Shown: positions 10,073 to 21,349 of the stretch, one piece after another
Position numbering within the stretch: the stretch's first letter is position 1
How the letters are laid out: each line of letters opens with the position of its first letter
NCBI GenBank assembly: GCA_963966185.1
Contig: CAWZYM010000292.1
Location: 1 to 64,000 of the forward strand
Source: Rhabditoides inermis
Lineage: Eukaryota; Nematoda; Chromadorea; Rhabditida; Rhabditidae
DNA: 64,000 nucleotides
Direction of reading: 5' to 3'
Position numbers and translations under genes: made by a program
Notes under the pieces: model-generated
The model's input: the letters and a program-made list of their open reading frames with translations, nothing else
Databases searched by the model: none
What the model was told of the DNA's origin: nothing

Positions 10073-13000
10073 ATGGAGCGAGAAAGAAGACGCGCACAGA
10101 GTGACTGGGACTTGAGGTACTTTTTGTAGATATATTTCTTTAAATTATCTTTTTTATATTCGTGTTTTCAGTGGCCGCAAGTCTGACCCGTGCACGTCGT
10201 CTTTTGTCATGGAGGATTCTGATTCACAGGGTGAGAAAAAAAAGAGAGAGAGAGAGAGAGATCGCTTCAGGTTCTCCTCCGCCTCCCGTGCAGCACTACG
10301 CCCAGAGCGAACTGCACGATCGGTACGTATTCTTTCTCGTACGCTACGTATTGTACGTTTCAGTCCCGACTCTTCGTTCACTCTCTCGCGACACAACGCA
10401 CACTATTTCTCGGATCTGGAGTTGTACAGGTAATTAAAGGAACAGTGGCGCATTATTTTCGACTTTGGATCATAACTTGACCCATTGGAATGCAAAACAA
10501 ACGAAAAATAACGATTCAAAGCTGTTACCGCGTTACCACACCAATTTTCACAGACCGTCCCGTTACCCCACGAAAATAGGCGTTCAAATGTGTGTTTTGG
10601 CGGGAACCCCTATTTTCGCGATGCCGATCGATATTAAGATCGCTTTCGCAAATAAGTCAGTTCTCGGGAAGGGCAGCGGTCGTTGCGCGTGATGACCCAA
10701 TGTACTGCGTGGCGGTTCTGATATACGCCTATGTTCCTTTAATATGCAAATGTAGATCAGTACAACACAGTTGTTCAGGGAAACGTCTTCATTCAACTAT
10801 CTGAAATACGCCAAGGCCGACCACTCTGCGATCCGACGAGAGGTGCCGGGGTGAGTGGCTGGTAACTGGATACTGTATCCCGGCTGGTGCATGGTGCACC
10901 AGTCTGATACTTTGTGACTGGCACCAGTCTGAATCCGTTTTCATTTCAGAAAACCCTCTTTCTGTGTGAAGCAACTTCACTTTGAAAGAGACCTGCGATC
11001 TGGAATCGATAAGGTGTGAACTTGCTTTACGATGGAGGTGTTATAGGTCCTTCATTCGGATTTACTTCATAAAGTAAAAATTGAAAGCCTTTAAAGCAAC
11101 AGTGGCGACTTATTTTCGACTCGGAGTATTATTAAAAATCATATTATCCTAACACATTTGCAATTTTAGCAAAAGAACGACGATTCTGCGTAATTTTCGA
11201 TTCTGCCACTGCCGAGAATGCAGCTCAAAATTTGAATTTCCCGCCAACGCTTCACTGTAAAAACTTGGGTCGGAGACATAACCGCAAATAAACAACGCCC
11301 GGTCACTTGCTTCTTGGCTCAGTGCATGTGCGCTGCGTTGTGGCCCCCGATCTTCGCGGGTTCGATTCCGGTCACCGCCAAATGTTTTGCTCGTGTGAAA
11401 ATGCGGAGTTGTGGCAGGTTGTGGCAGAAATAAGTCGTCACTGTTCCTTTAACCTACTGTTTAACATATTAAAAATCAGCTGCCCTTGTTTCGGTTTAGG
11501 CCTACTTTACATAGAAAGTAACAGTCAAAAATTTCAAAGTCCAGACACTCGCTGGAGGCAGTCATCGACGTTTTTGACCATAACTCGGCTCTAAATCGAT
11601 GAAATCTCATATTTCAAAGTTTGTATGAAAGCTATAGTCTTCTATAACTATTAGGGACCCACTCCGATAAGAATAGTGCAACATACGTAACACAAAGTAC
11701 AGTAATCTGGTATCAACTTCAAACGAAGATTACGGTACTTTAATGGACACGAGGGCAGCTGAATTTTCGATATGTTGTTGAGGAGTTCAAGAGCTTTCGA
11801 ATGGTGTCTCTAGATTGTAAATCCGAGTGGAGGACCTATAACACCTCCCTCGTTAGTTTCATAACAAGTTCAGGTATTTAACTCAATCAGTATCCAAAGT
11901 GGCGTAAATTTAATAAACATTGAGTCAATGTAACATACATCCCTGTATTTCATTCGCCTTTTTTAGCTCCTCCTCCGCTCGCCCCGCCCCTCCCGCCCTC
12001 TGAAAGGAGTATCATTCGAGCTACATGCTGGTGAAATTATGGCTGTCCTCTATACACAGGGTGGGTACATTAAAAATACACAAGTCTATGACGCTCTCAC
12101 ATGATAGTACATTCCATAATCCTTTATGAAACAAATATGTCAATATGTTTCGACTATTAATTCCCATTGTTCTACGAACCATTCTCTTTTAGAACGTGAA
12201 GTGTCTTCTCTTCTGGGTGCTCTGTCGTGTTCTCTGGATGGAGTTGCCAGTGGACAATTCGTGATGAATGGACATGCAATGACAGCGAAACAAATGGGAG
12301 ACCGCATTGGTTAGTCTGTTTGATTTGATTGAAACCGCTCAGATGAGCGGGGCGCAGGCCAACCAAAAGTCGTCCGCGGTCCTCAAGCCTAGGCTTCTTC
12401 CCGCTCGCGCCCCGCTCCTTTCCCGTTCATCGCGGTTGGAGAGTCTCCAATTTCAAGGGGATGGCGAAATACATACTACAGAAATGATCCTGTGAAGTAT
12501 GATCTCGAAGAAACAAACTCATTCAATGCCTATCTGGGACAGGAGAGTGCAACTCGCACCGGGTTTACACAACCATCTCTCGCCCGCTCACACAGAGTTG
12601 GCCCCGCCCACAGCGGGTGGCACAAACCCGGTGCAAATAGCGCGAGGCCAGCTCAGAAGAGCGGGGCTGCGACGGTTTTGACATCTCTGGTTCCCCTACA
12701 TTTGACCGTGAAATTCTTTCGCCTTTTACTAAAGAATTCCGTGTAGAGGAGCAATTATGAGTATTTCTTATTTTTTGGAATCCCCTCGAAAGAGCGGGAC
12801 ATAAATAAATTCAGGAGTCGTGCTTGGATGCTGTGGAGGTTGTCAGTCTCTCTTGCGAGTTGCCCGCAATTGAGAGGACATCTTGGTTCGAGTTTGCCCG
12901 GGGCAAATCTCAAGTGTCCAAATGATGCTTCGAAAACGACGCTGGTTTCCGCAAGGACACAAACTCATCCCAAACACTTTTCAGCACACGCTTCACTGTC

Positions 13001-13582
13001 TCCCGTTCCTCCGCCACAGTTGACAGTGCAACAATATCTACACTATGTCGCCACACTCAACCCACCCTCTACCAATGCATTCAAAGTCGACAACATGGCA
13101 TGTGTCCTTATTTCATGGAGAAAGAGAGAGAGAGAGAGCCGATTCTAGATCGACCAGCTTCTTCAAACGCTCGCTCTGTCGCCTCGCAGACACGAGTCCT
13201 GTGGGTCACTAGGAGAGGCTGAGAGAGCGAGGCTGGTAGTGGCTGGGGAAGTGGTAAAGGATACTGGTAGGGAGAGGGAGAGGCGGGGAGTGGAGAAAAA
13301 TGCTACCCTTCCAGACATCCTGGTTGTGGATGATCTGACTCGTTCAATGGACATCTACGATGCTGCTTTCCTCATTGACTACCTCCGAGACTGGGCCGGC
13401 AAGCTTGACAGAATGGTACTTTCTTTTTTTTAAGTGCACAAACATAAGTGAAATTGACCATGATTTTTGAAATTTTGATATTCACTTTTTCTGAAACGCA
13501 TTCACGTGATTCAGGTGATCATGGCTATTCGACCTCCATCCATGGAGATTCTACAAATGTTTCACAAAGGTAAGAGATATAT

Positions 13583-13633
<51 letters not shown>

Positions 13634-15069
13634 GAGAGAGAGGGGGAGAGAGCTCCTTGTTGCAGCCGCCATCCTATCCTCTGGCCGCTTCGTCTACTGT
13701 GGCCGGTCGGATGGAATGCGTTTCTACTTCGACTCGATCGGCCAGCCCTGTCCGCCATTCAAGAATCCATGCGACTACTACGGTAATGGTCCTCGATAGA
13801 TGTTTGTTCTCTTAGAATAAGATTACGAAATTGAGAGTGTAGTGTCATTAAAAGAGTGGCGGAAACATATGACGTATTTATCTCAAAAAAGTGCTGACAG
13901 GAACTTTTACAAACTTTGATTGTATTTGCAGAGTTGCGAGTAGACTGTAGAGTCATTAAAATGACTGAACCTTTCATTGCAGTGGACCTCGTGACCCCCG
14001 ACCACCTGACCCCATCAGCCGCGGCAGAGTCAGCGGAGAGGATAGGGACCATGGTGGAACAGTGGAAGAGACACGAACAGACACTGGTAGGGGACCCTTC
14101 CCCCCTCTATCTCTCCTTTCTCTCTCTCTCTCTCTTTCTTCTCTCTCTCTCTCTCAAGCCCTTCTTCAGAAGCGTGACGTGCTGACGCCTCCGACCGGTC
14201 AGCCGCCTCCGCGCAAGAGACGCGCCGGGTGCTGGGCTACTGGGCTAGCCGTGTATCGGTAGGACACACACACTCTCTCTCTCACTCTTCTCTCTTCCAG
14301 CTCTCTCCTCCACTCCTTCCTCTCCTCTCCCCTCTCCTCCCTCCTCGAACCACTCACTGCCCTTCTCACATCGGCTCTCCTCGGACTGATCTACTTCGAT
14401 CTACCCGTCGACAGATCAGTAATATTTGATTGAAAAACAAAACAAAAAGAAACAGGATTGCCTGGGAGGATTATTGACTTTATCAAGATATGACGAAATA
14501 GAACAATTGAAGCGTATTCATGTTTCAGGCGTTCTGGACTGAACGACCGTTCTGGTCTCGTACGTTCTCTCCTGGTCTATGCAACCTGGCCTGTAGTCGC
14601 AGTCAATGTGATGAATGGTTTGTTGTTTACGTTTCGAACACATATGAATACAACAGTTTGCGAGTGTTTTCAATATGACGAGTAATGGTGAGGAATAAAC
14701 CAAAACAAAGCACAAAAACATCACCACTTCCCTTTTCCAGCGCACTCCTCTCGCCGTCTCTCTCCTCCCTCTACCTCTCCCCTCCACTCACTCGCCTCCG
14801 CCATCGCTCGAATCACATTCGATCTACCGTTCCTCCTACTCACTACCGTATGCCTCGGAGTACCGGTGTATGTGATGAGTGGAATGCAGGTACGAGGGTA
14901 CTGTAGTGTGTATCTGGACTACTGTATTGTAGGCGTACCCGTCTCTGTCGGTCGCCCTTCTTCTCTTTCTGGCTCTTCTTCTCCCTCATTTGATAGTGTG
15001 GAGGGGAGTGGGACAGTTGGCAGGGAGGATACTGAGAGGAGAGGGAGAAGGCTTGGCCGTGGCAGGTGA

Positions 15070-15106
<37 letters not shown>

Positions 15107-15366
15107 CGCGCGCTCTCTCTCTCTAGCGCGCTATCTCTCTCTCTCTCTCTCTCTTTCTCTTTCTCTTTCTCTCTCTCCCTTCCTCTCTTTCAAGGTACCC
15201 TTCCAGCCCTGCTTTTATCTGTCTGCACTCTCCTCTCTCCGCTGCACTCTTTCTCCGACCAACCGCCTTCTCTCCGCGCCTTCACGCCTCTCTCGCCCCT
15301 TCACTGGACAGCACAGGGAATGATGCATCATGAATACGCAGGTAGAGAAGGAGAGTGAGAGAGGGG

Positions 15367-15410
<44 letters not shown>

Positions 15411-15907
15411 GAGAGAGAGAGGGAGGGAGAGAGAGTGTCCCTTTAGGCGACTCCTTTCTTCACTTCCTCCTTGGCTTTCCTCCTCCTCCCAACTCTACCC
15501 AACTCCTCGTTTCCTGTCCACGGGAGAAAGTACTCGCTACTATGATCGAAGAGGTGTTCTTTTGTTTTTCCTTATTTCACGACTCAATAATGGGAAAACA
15601 TTGCCGGTGTTGTCATGTATTACCTCTAAACACGGCCAGTGAAACATATCGTAATATTGGAATGTTGAGAGAGAGAGAGAGAGAGAGACTTTCCCAACAG
15701 TTTGCAATATTGCAAATGTTTATTGTTTGTATCAAAACATATAGCGGTAACTTTTCAGAGTACAGTAACCTGTGTATTGCCATTTTCAGAGTACAGTACC
15801 CCATCTATTCCAGATCCCCATCTACACAGTGACACAGTGTGCGACGATACAGGGACGACAGGCGATGGAGACACTGGGATGGCAGACTATCGGGAGGGAG
15901 GACAGCG

Positions 15908-15957
<50 letters not shown>

Positions 15958-16002
15958 GCTCTCTCTCTCCCTCTCTCTGTCTCACTGCCTCTCTCTCTCT
16001 TA

Positions 16003-16036
<34 letters not shown>

Positions 16037-16280
16037 GTCTCTCTCTCTCTCTCTCTCTCCCTCGCTCTCTCTCTCTCCCTCTCTCTGTCTCACTGCCTCT
16101 CTCTCTCTCTCCCTCGCGCTCTCTCTCCCTCCCTCTCTCTCTCTCTCTCTCTCTTCTACTCCCTCTCTCTCAGGATCGGTTCTGGAGAGTTTCTACGTGA
16201 GCGTCGGTTGGATGGCGGTAGTCTACTTTCTACACATCGCCACTTCATTTGTCAGACATGAACCGAGTGATCAAATGTGA
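10073..16280 (+). CDS. ABCG8-like half-transporter (sterolin-type)
   Basis: Probable partner of the adjacent ABCG5-like protein in a sterol or lipid exporter. At least 22 exons: to 10116, 10172-10230, 10271-10322, 10364-10429, 10779-10850, 10950-11013, 11967-12060, 12193-12309, 12985-13097, 13149-13266, 13315-13415, 13515-13569, 13666-13782, 13983-14086, 14170-14258, 14301-14418, 14529-14617, 14741-14889, 14933-15065, 15195-15341, 15447-15553, 15790-15907, 16174-16280. Walker A is unrecognisable (YTQEREVSS where human ABCG8 has GSSGCGRAS), the signature is SLGEAERAR, Walker B is ILVVDD and the H-loop is AIRPPSME, without His. GQPCPPFKNPCDYYVDLVTP and the membrane exons (LASAIARITFDLPFLLL) follow ABCG order. 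The start is uncertain: phase-compatible exons extend upstream to about 9633. The junction 14418/14529 does not keep frame, so a micro-exon or indel is likely. The exon ending at 13097 uses a GC donor. Confidence 0.87.
10434..10742. mobile_element. TTAA-flanked MITE A
   Basis: A 309-base segment bounded by TTAA on both sides, with short inverted ends: AGGAACAGTGG at the left and ATGTTCCT at the right. TTAA target duplication is the hallmark of piggyBac-type elements. No transposase is encoded. The left TTAA begins four bases into the intron, so the splice donor GTAATT sits directly at the element border. Confidence 0.7.
11027..11856. repeat. Inverted-repeat-bounded element containing a nested MITE
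   Basis: The left end (about 11027-11058, GGAGGTGTTATAGGTCC) is the reverse complement of the right end (about 11825-11856). The right part, 11689-11855, is the repeat also present at 7535-7693. MITE B lies inside. Together they fill most of the 953-base intron between 11013 and 11967 of the ABCG8-like gene. This may be an older foldback element split by MITE B. Confidence 0.55.
11091..11452. mobile_element. TTAA-flanked MITE B with internal tRNA-like boxes
   Basis: A 362-base segment with TTAA at both ends. Its inverted termini of about 28 bases (AAGCAACAGTGGCGACTTAT against the right end's complement) match those of MITE A. Inside, a TGGCTCAGTGC box A-like motif (11315) and a perfect box B, GGTTCGATTCC (11359-11369), look tRNA-derived. 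It is therefore either a chimera of a SINE and a piggyBac-like MITE, or a SINE inserted in a MITE. Confidence 0.7.
12313..12800 (+). repeat. Dispersed GC-rich palindromic repeat, copy 2
   Basis: Lies in the intron after the 12193-12309 exon of the ABCG8-like gene, starting four bases past the splice donor. The first 250 bases match copies at 300-614, 25755 and 26905. The remainder is shared only with 25755, because that copy came with a duplicated block of this gene. Confidence 0.75.
15917..16157 (+). repeat. CT-rich compound microsatellite in the last ABCG8-like intron
   Basis: CT dinucleotides interspersed with CTCCCTCG and TCTGTCTG units, and a duplicated block (about 15940-16000 against 16045-16110). 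Similar shorter CT or GA tracts sit in several other introns of this gene (13580-13640, 15072-15112, 15361-15430) and do not appear to be coding. Confidence 0.9.
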
Positions 16281-16832
16281 ACAACATGAGTTTGTGTGTG
16301 ATTAGATAAATGCTTTTGCGTTGACTGTTAGTCAACAGAAAATCGAACGTTATACTTACAACGTTCCATTGTCTGTTTTTTCCCTCTGTGTTGCGTTCGT
16401 TCCCTCTTTTCTATCTCCCCCCTCTCTCCTCCCCCTTTCCTCCCACCTTCCACTCCCCATTCCACCGTTTCTTACAGGATTGCCGCCTATCTCTTGTGTG
16501 CGCACCCTTCTGAATCATTCCATTCCAAGGCGTTCCCTCGGTTTTTGTCGCTCCATTGTCACTCTGATACGTTGCGTTCCAAACATATTTGGAATGACAC
16601 TGTTTGCATGTGATGTCATTGCTGCTGGTACTAAAACAAATAACGAATAGTGCCAACATCACATCGATTCATATGATTGATGTGAAACATCTATTTCCAC
16701 CTTTTCATTCGTTCACAACATTTGAAACTGTTTGGAACGCGGTTCAAATGCCTGCTTATCGTCTCCTTCTCCCTTCTCGCGTTTGTCCTTCGGATGAATC
16801 ACTTGTGAGGGGGTGGCGAGATGATAGGAGGT

Positions 16833-16863
<31 letters not shown>

Positions 16864-17157
16864 GAGAGAGAGAAGAGGGGGGAGGGTCATGCAGATTGTC
16901 CGCTTATTGCTGCACAAACACAGACACAAGCGTGTCCGCTGCTCGAATCGGTCCTAATCGCCTAATGTGTTATTGTTAACTTTCTTTTCCTTGTTTCTGT
17001 CTGTGAAAGAGTTCCATAGTATATATCTCTTAAAACATATCGCTGTCACAACTTACATGCAATCTTCTCACCCTATCCCTTTTTCATGCAGATTTGTGCT
17101 GTACAAACAGCGGCGGTGTTTTGTGACGAGTATCGAATATCGCATCTTCTTCACACC

Positions 17158-17204
<47 letters not shown>

Positions 17205-17322
17205 CCCCAAAGTGCTATCCGGAATGCTAACACGCCATCCGCTAGAGAGCGACCCGTTTCCACTCCCACCTCCCACCCTGATTTGATATTCGTGTGATAT
17301 TATATTGCCGAGAACGCGCGCA

Positions 17323-17358
<36 letters not shown>

Positions 17359-17551
17359 GGAGGTACTGCGCCCGTCGACCGGAATTACACGGTTCGCGGA
17401 TACGACCGTTTGGCGGTTTGCGTGTGTGGGTGCGCGCGGTTTGCCCCTGTGAAGTCCGGATTTGTCTCTCCTGTCTGTCTCCGCCCCCTATTGTCCTCCC
17501 ACCCCCGACTGACCATTTACATTGATGGATGATAGCGCAACCTGTCCGTGC

Positions 17552-17608
17552 ATGCAAATTACAGCTTGTATGCAAATCAGACGGTGTTTGCGGAGCGACT
17601 TTGCATGC
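17552..17608 (+). promoter_or_regulatory. Cluster of octamer (POU-factor) motifs
   Basis: Two perfect ATGCAAAT octamers (17552-17559 and 17570-17577) and a partial inverted one (TTTGCAT, 17602-17608) fall within 57 bases. Octamers bind POU-domain factors and also mark enhancers of small nuclear RNA genes. No snRNA was recognised nearby, and the target gene is unknown. Confidence 0.35.
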
Positions 17609-17945
17609 TATCGTGTGTTCATGGTTCACGGTCAATGCTATTATCGTTTATGACCCGATGCCCTTTGCGGGAGTCTTTGATGAGTAACGTACGCCCTGTG
17701 TTGACAGTCGGAGCAGCGATGTAGATAAGCATAAGACTGTTCCGTTTCATAACAACTGTCAGCTGATGGGTTTGGTAGTTTTGCACGTTTCTCTCACTTC
17801 AGAGGTGAACTGATTGGGTGTCGTTTACTTTCACTGTGACATACTATTCCACTTCCCTATAGTGGACGTTATGTTTGATGATATGATATTCCCCCTCCCC
17901 TTCTTTCTTCCCAAGTGAATCACTGAAAGGTGTGAACGGCTTTGC

Positions 17946-18302
17946 TCACAAGAGGCGTTTATGGCTATAGTCGAACATGCCTTCACTTCTCTTCCCCCTC
18001 TCTTTCTCAACTCTCAACTTCTTATTACTCACCGTCTCATCGACTTCGAACTTTTTGATTTGCAAATCCCAGCGCACTCGAGACTCGGCCAGTTGACCTC
18101 GCACTTTTTCCACCTGTCCACTATTACCTGCGAATCTGGACAGAGGACAGGACAGGTGCAACCTCTTCTCCTTCTTTCTCTCTTCCTTGTTTTTGCGTTC
18201 TTGCGAGTTGCGGACAAGTTTCATGAATTCGCGTCCGTATTCGCACGAATGATATGCATTTGTGTGCTCACCTCTATTTTCTGATTCCTCGTTCCCTTTC
18301 AC
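17946..18302 (-). CDS. Weak candidate: charged helical protein fragment
   Basis: A 118-codon open frame, rich in Lys, Arg and Glu, ending at 17946. The part reading VEKVRGQLAESRVRWDLQIK looks like a helical segment of a coiled-coil or BAR-type protein. Good donor and acceptor sites are scattered inside it, so it may be parts of several exons. No partner exons or family could be fixed, and it may be a chance frame. Confidence 0.2.
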   Translation of the reverse strand: MKGNEESENRGEHTNAYHSCEYGREFMKLVRNSQERKNKEERKKEKRLHLSCPLSRFAGNSGQVEKVRGQLAESRVRWDLQIKKFEVDETVSNKKLRVEKERGKRSEGMFDYSHKRLL

Positions 18303-18547
18303 CCGTCGTTTATCGTTCTGTTGTGTGCGTGTGGCGAATTTTATGCGCTTTTCACGATATCAATGCCATAAACCTATTTTTCGATTGCATTTCACATATT
18401 CACATAGGCCCCTAATGCATACCGATTTTATACAGATGCTCATTCCAACAAATCCAGCTCACCGCGAAATTATGCTTCATGCGCGTTCACAATCAGTAAA
18501 TGGAAAAGAAGATCCACATCGATACATTCCAGATTCCTACACCTACT

Positions 18548-18872
18548 ATGGGCAACAAGCAGTCGTACGACGTGCGCGGGCAGTTCGAGGCACACCGAGC
18601 AGCAGACGAGGGAACCAGGGGCAGCATCAAAAACACGGTGCGGGGGCTTACCGATGTTATGCCAACCTAGGACCTTTACAATCTATACATAGTTTATTGT
18701 GTATAGGAGACAGAGAGAGGGGAGGAAATAGAGAGAGAGGGGAATAATCAATAATCGATCGATCGTTTAGGACAGCGACCTTCCCATTCCCGTTCTGATG
18801 ACGGGCACACTGCGGCACAGGAATAGCGAGAAGGCGGTGGACTGCCAGGAGGAGGAGGAGAAGGTGGGAGGG

Positions 18873-18924
<52 letters not shown>

Positions 18925-18935
18925 CTCTTCTTCTC

Positions 18936-18981
<46 letters not shown>

Positions 18982-20114
18982 TGCTCTCTCTCGCCCTTTT
19001 TTTATTTATCTATCACGCAGATTCGCTGATTGCCTCTTCAACGATGCTGAATAGAAATGAGTTGAATGAAACGTATGCCCATTCCAGAAACCCTCGCCCT
19101 CCCGATCCCGGCTGCCCTTGGAGCGACTGGAGAAGGAGGAGCAGGATGAGGAGGAGAAGGAGAACAAGATGCAGGAGGAGGTGGGTGTCAAGAAATATCA
19201 TGTCGGCGTGGTGCTAGTAGGGCAGCCACTTCCTTGTACACACACCTTCTTACATAGGCAAAAAAAACTTTCTTCAAAATTTTTCTTCTTTCCCATGGAA
19301 ATGTTACATTGAGACTTTGAGAGGGAACACCCAGGCAGACAATGTAGCCTTCTATAGGTGGTGGTGACAATCCGTTCGACGGAGCTGGAGATCGCGGTGG
19401 CCGAGGAGAGCAGCGACGACGAGGCGGCCAAGGTAGCCTCGTCCTTCAAATTATCTTCCTGATAGTACATGGTCCATACATATGTACGAACGTGGCGCTC
19501 AATAGATGTACCAAATTATTGGGGGTGTTAATATGTATCCTCATCACTCCATATTTACACGTTTTTTATCCGGAATCCTATTCCAAGATAGCCTCGTCCC
19601 ATCCATTCTCCACCATGTTCTCCTTCTGTCACCTTTTCTTGACGAACATTCAAAATCAGTTGACATTCAAAATCTCCTCTCTCCTCCTGTTTTCGGTCGC
19701 TGTACGATTCTTGCCACTCGCTCAGTCAAAACGCTAAGATTTGTGGGGATGTTTCTTTTTTCCAGATCCACGACACTCCCTACTCGGATATGCCGACTGT
19801 GTTGCCGGAGCCCCGTCCGGTCACGTATGAGGTGAGGTGCTCTCTCTTTGTTTGTTTTGTTTTTGTAATTCAATTTCTGAAGAGATGAAATGAGATTGTC
19901 ATGGTCACCGTTGTTCACTTAAGAACAAAATGAGAAGCGTATACGCATGTTCGTCGAAAAAGGATTGGTGAAACGTATCCGAACGTATCTTGATTTGAGC
20001 ATCTGCACCGCGTTGCCCCGCCGGCGACTCTTCCCCTGGACGCGCATCCCCCGCAGACGTGCTACTAGAGCAGGGAAAGACACACTCAGTCAGTCAACCA
20101 TCAGTCACTCATAG
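18548..20114 (+). CDS. Unknown charged protein with MGxxxS N-terminus
   Basis: Six exons, all joined in phase 0. Exon 1 begins MGNKQSYDVRGQFEAHR at 18548 and ends at a GTGCGG donor near 18641. The next exons are about 18772-18865, 19091-19180, 19351-19431, 19768-19833 and 19942-20114. The middle is strongly acidic (LEKEEQDEEEKENKMQEE) and the end is basic (RIPRRRATRAGK), giving roughly 190 residues. The N-terminal MGNKQS fits the N-myristoylation pattern (Gly2, Ser6), so membrane anchoring is possible. No domain was recognised. The gene converges on the secreted-protein gene to the right. The last acceptor is the least certain; other AG sites nearby give different tails. Confidence 0.55.
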
Positions 20115-20593
20115 ACGCCTTGTTTCACTTTCCACTAGCGATCAAACCACTCTGTCCGTTGACACACTAGACAATGGCGCTTACTCAGTCTCCTCATAGT
20201 CGTCAAGCGCTAATGAACCACTCCGACAAACGCGGACGTCCTATTACTTCTTGCACCCACTGACTGACCACGTAATATGTGTTATGTATTGTTAGACAAG
20301 TCCTATTCTAATAAGTGACATTCCACGTCCACTTTGCCCCTGTGCCTTTGCACCCCCATTCTTGTACATACGCGCCTTTGATGTCTCTTATCACTTATCA
20401 CCCCTCCTAATAAATGAATTCTCTCTGCGGCTATCTGATCACTGATAGTGGATCAAGACAGTCCTGGCCAGATGTGAAAAGAGGTGATAACGAAATGAGC
20501 AGGCAAGACACAGGAGCTATAGGATTTCAGTGTTTTATGCCTGAGCGGGTGTGCTTGTACTTACAATCTTACAATGAACTCTCTCCCAACAAT
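20115..20593. other. Convergent 3' region
   Basis: Lies between the stop codons of two converging genes. It contains an AATAAA motif on the plus strand at about 20409, suitable as a poly(A) signal for the left gene. Nothing else was seen. Confidence 0.6.
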
Positions 20594-21303
20594 CTAGTTG
20601 ATGTAGAGCCACTTGGCGGAACCGGGCGCCTTGATGTCAGTGACGGCCACGTTGTCCGACATCACCTTCATCTCCACAGCCCACTCGCCCTGAAACCACG
20701 CCCGTCACGTCATCTAGCATATAGACCGACGTTCAGAAGGACCATGTACGTCATCTAGACATGCATAAGGGCCAGAAGGACCCCGCGTACCTTGAGAATG
20801 TCGTTGATGGCGCCGTTGATCTTGGGGAGGACGATCATGTTGGTCTGGTTGGCGAGCTTCTCCAGCTGCTCCAGCGAGTAGGTGCCGGGAGTGGAGAGGA
20901 GGGCAGTGAACGAGTCGCCCACAACACCAGCCAGGTCAAGGTCGCAGTCCTAGATAGGGGGCGGGGATAGGAGGGGCGGGACCATACAAAAAGCACTTTT
21001 CGAGGATCCTTCTGATGGAGGCGCTTTCTGATGAGATCTTTTTGAGGGAATTTGGCCAGCAAAAAACCTCTACTCTACGAGGGGCGGGGTCAGAGTGGGC
21101 GGAGTCTCGGAGCCTCACCTTGTTGGAGATGAGGGCGTTGTGCGACTTGCCGTTGTTGCAGACGGTGCCGATGAGGAACGAGTTCTTCTTCAGGGTGAGC
21201 TGCAGAGAAAATCGATATATTGATTGAATGACTCAAGAAAGAGACGGACAGACAGACGCAGCGACAAAGAAAGAACACGTGCGGCAAAGCCAGATACAGA
21301 CAG

Positions 21304-21349
<46 letters not shown>

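Larger units (their letters stand above)
16281..18547. other. Intergenic stretch with no well-supported gene
   Basis: After the ABCG8-like stop there are GA or CT tracts (16828-16885, 17155-17195, 17320-17350), an octamer motif cluster near 17552, and one Lys/Arg-rich minus-strand open frame (18302-17946). No convincing exon chain was found. Confidence 0.5.

Noticed and set aside
12307..12495. Repeated 62-codon frame at 12307 and 25751 as a conserved small protein
   Set aside because: It lies in the dispersed repeat and starts at an intron donor; identity reflects recent duplication.
13506..13799. A single open frame joining two ABCG exons through a GA repeat
   Set aside because: The GA run is an intron; GT at 13570 and AG at 13665 give a better ABCG reading.
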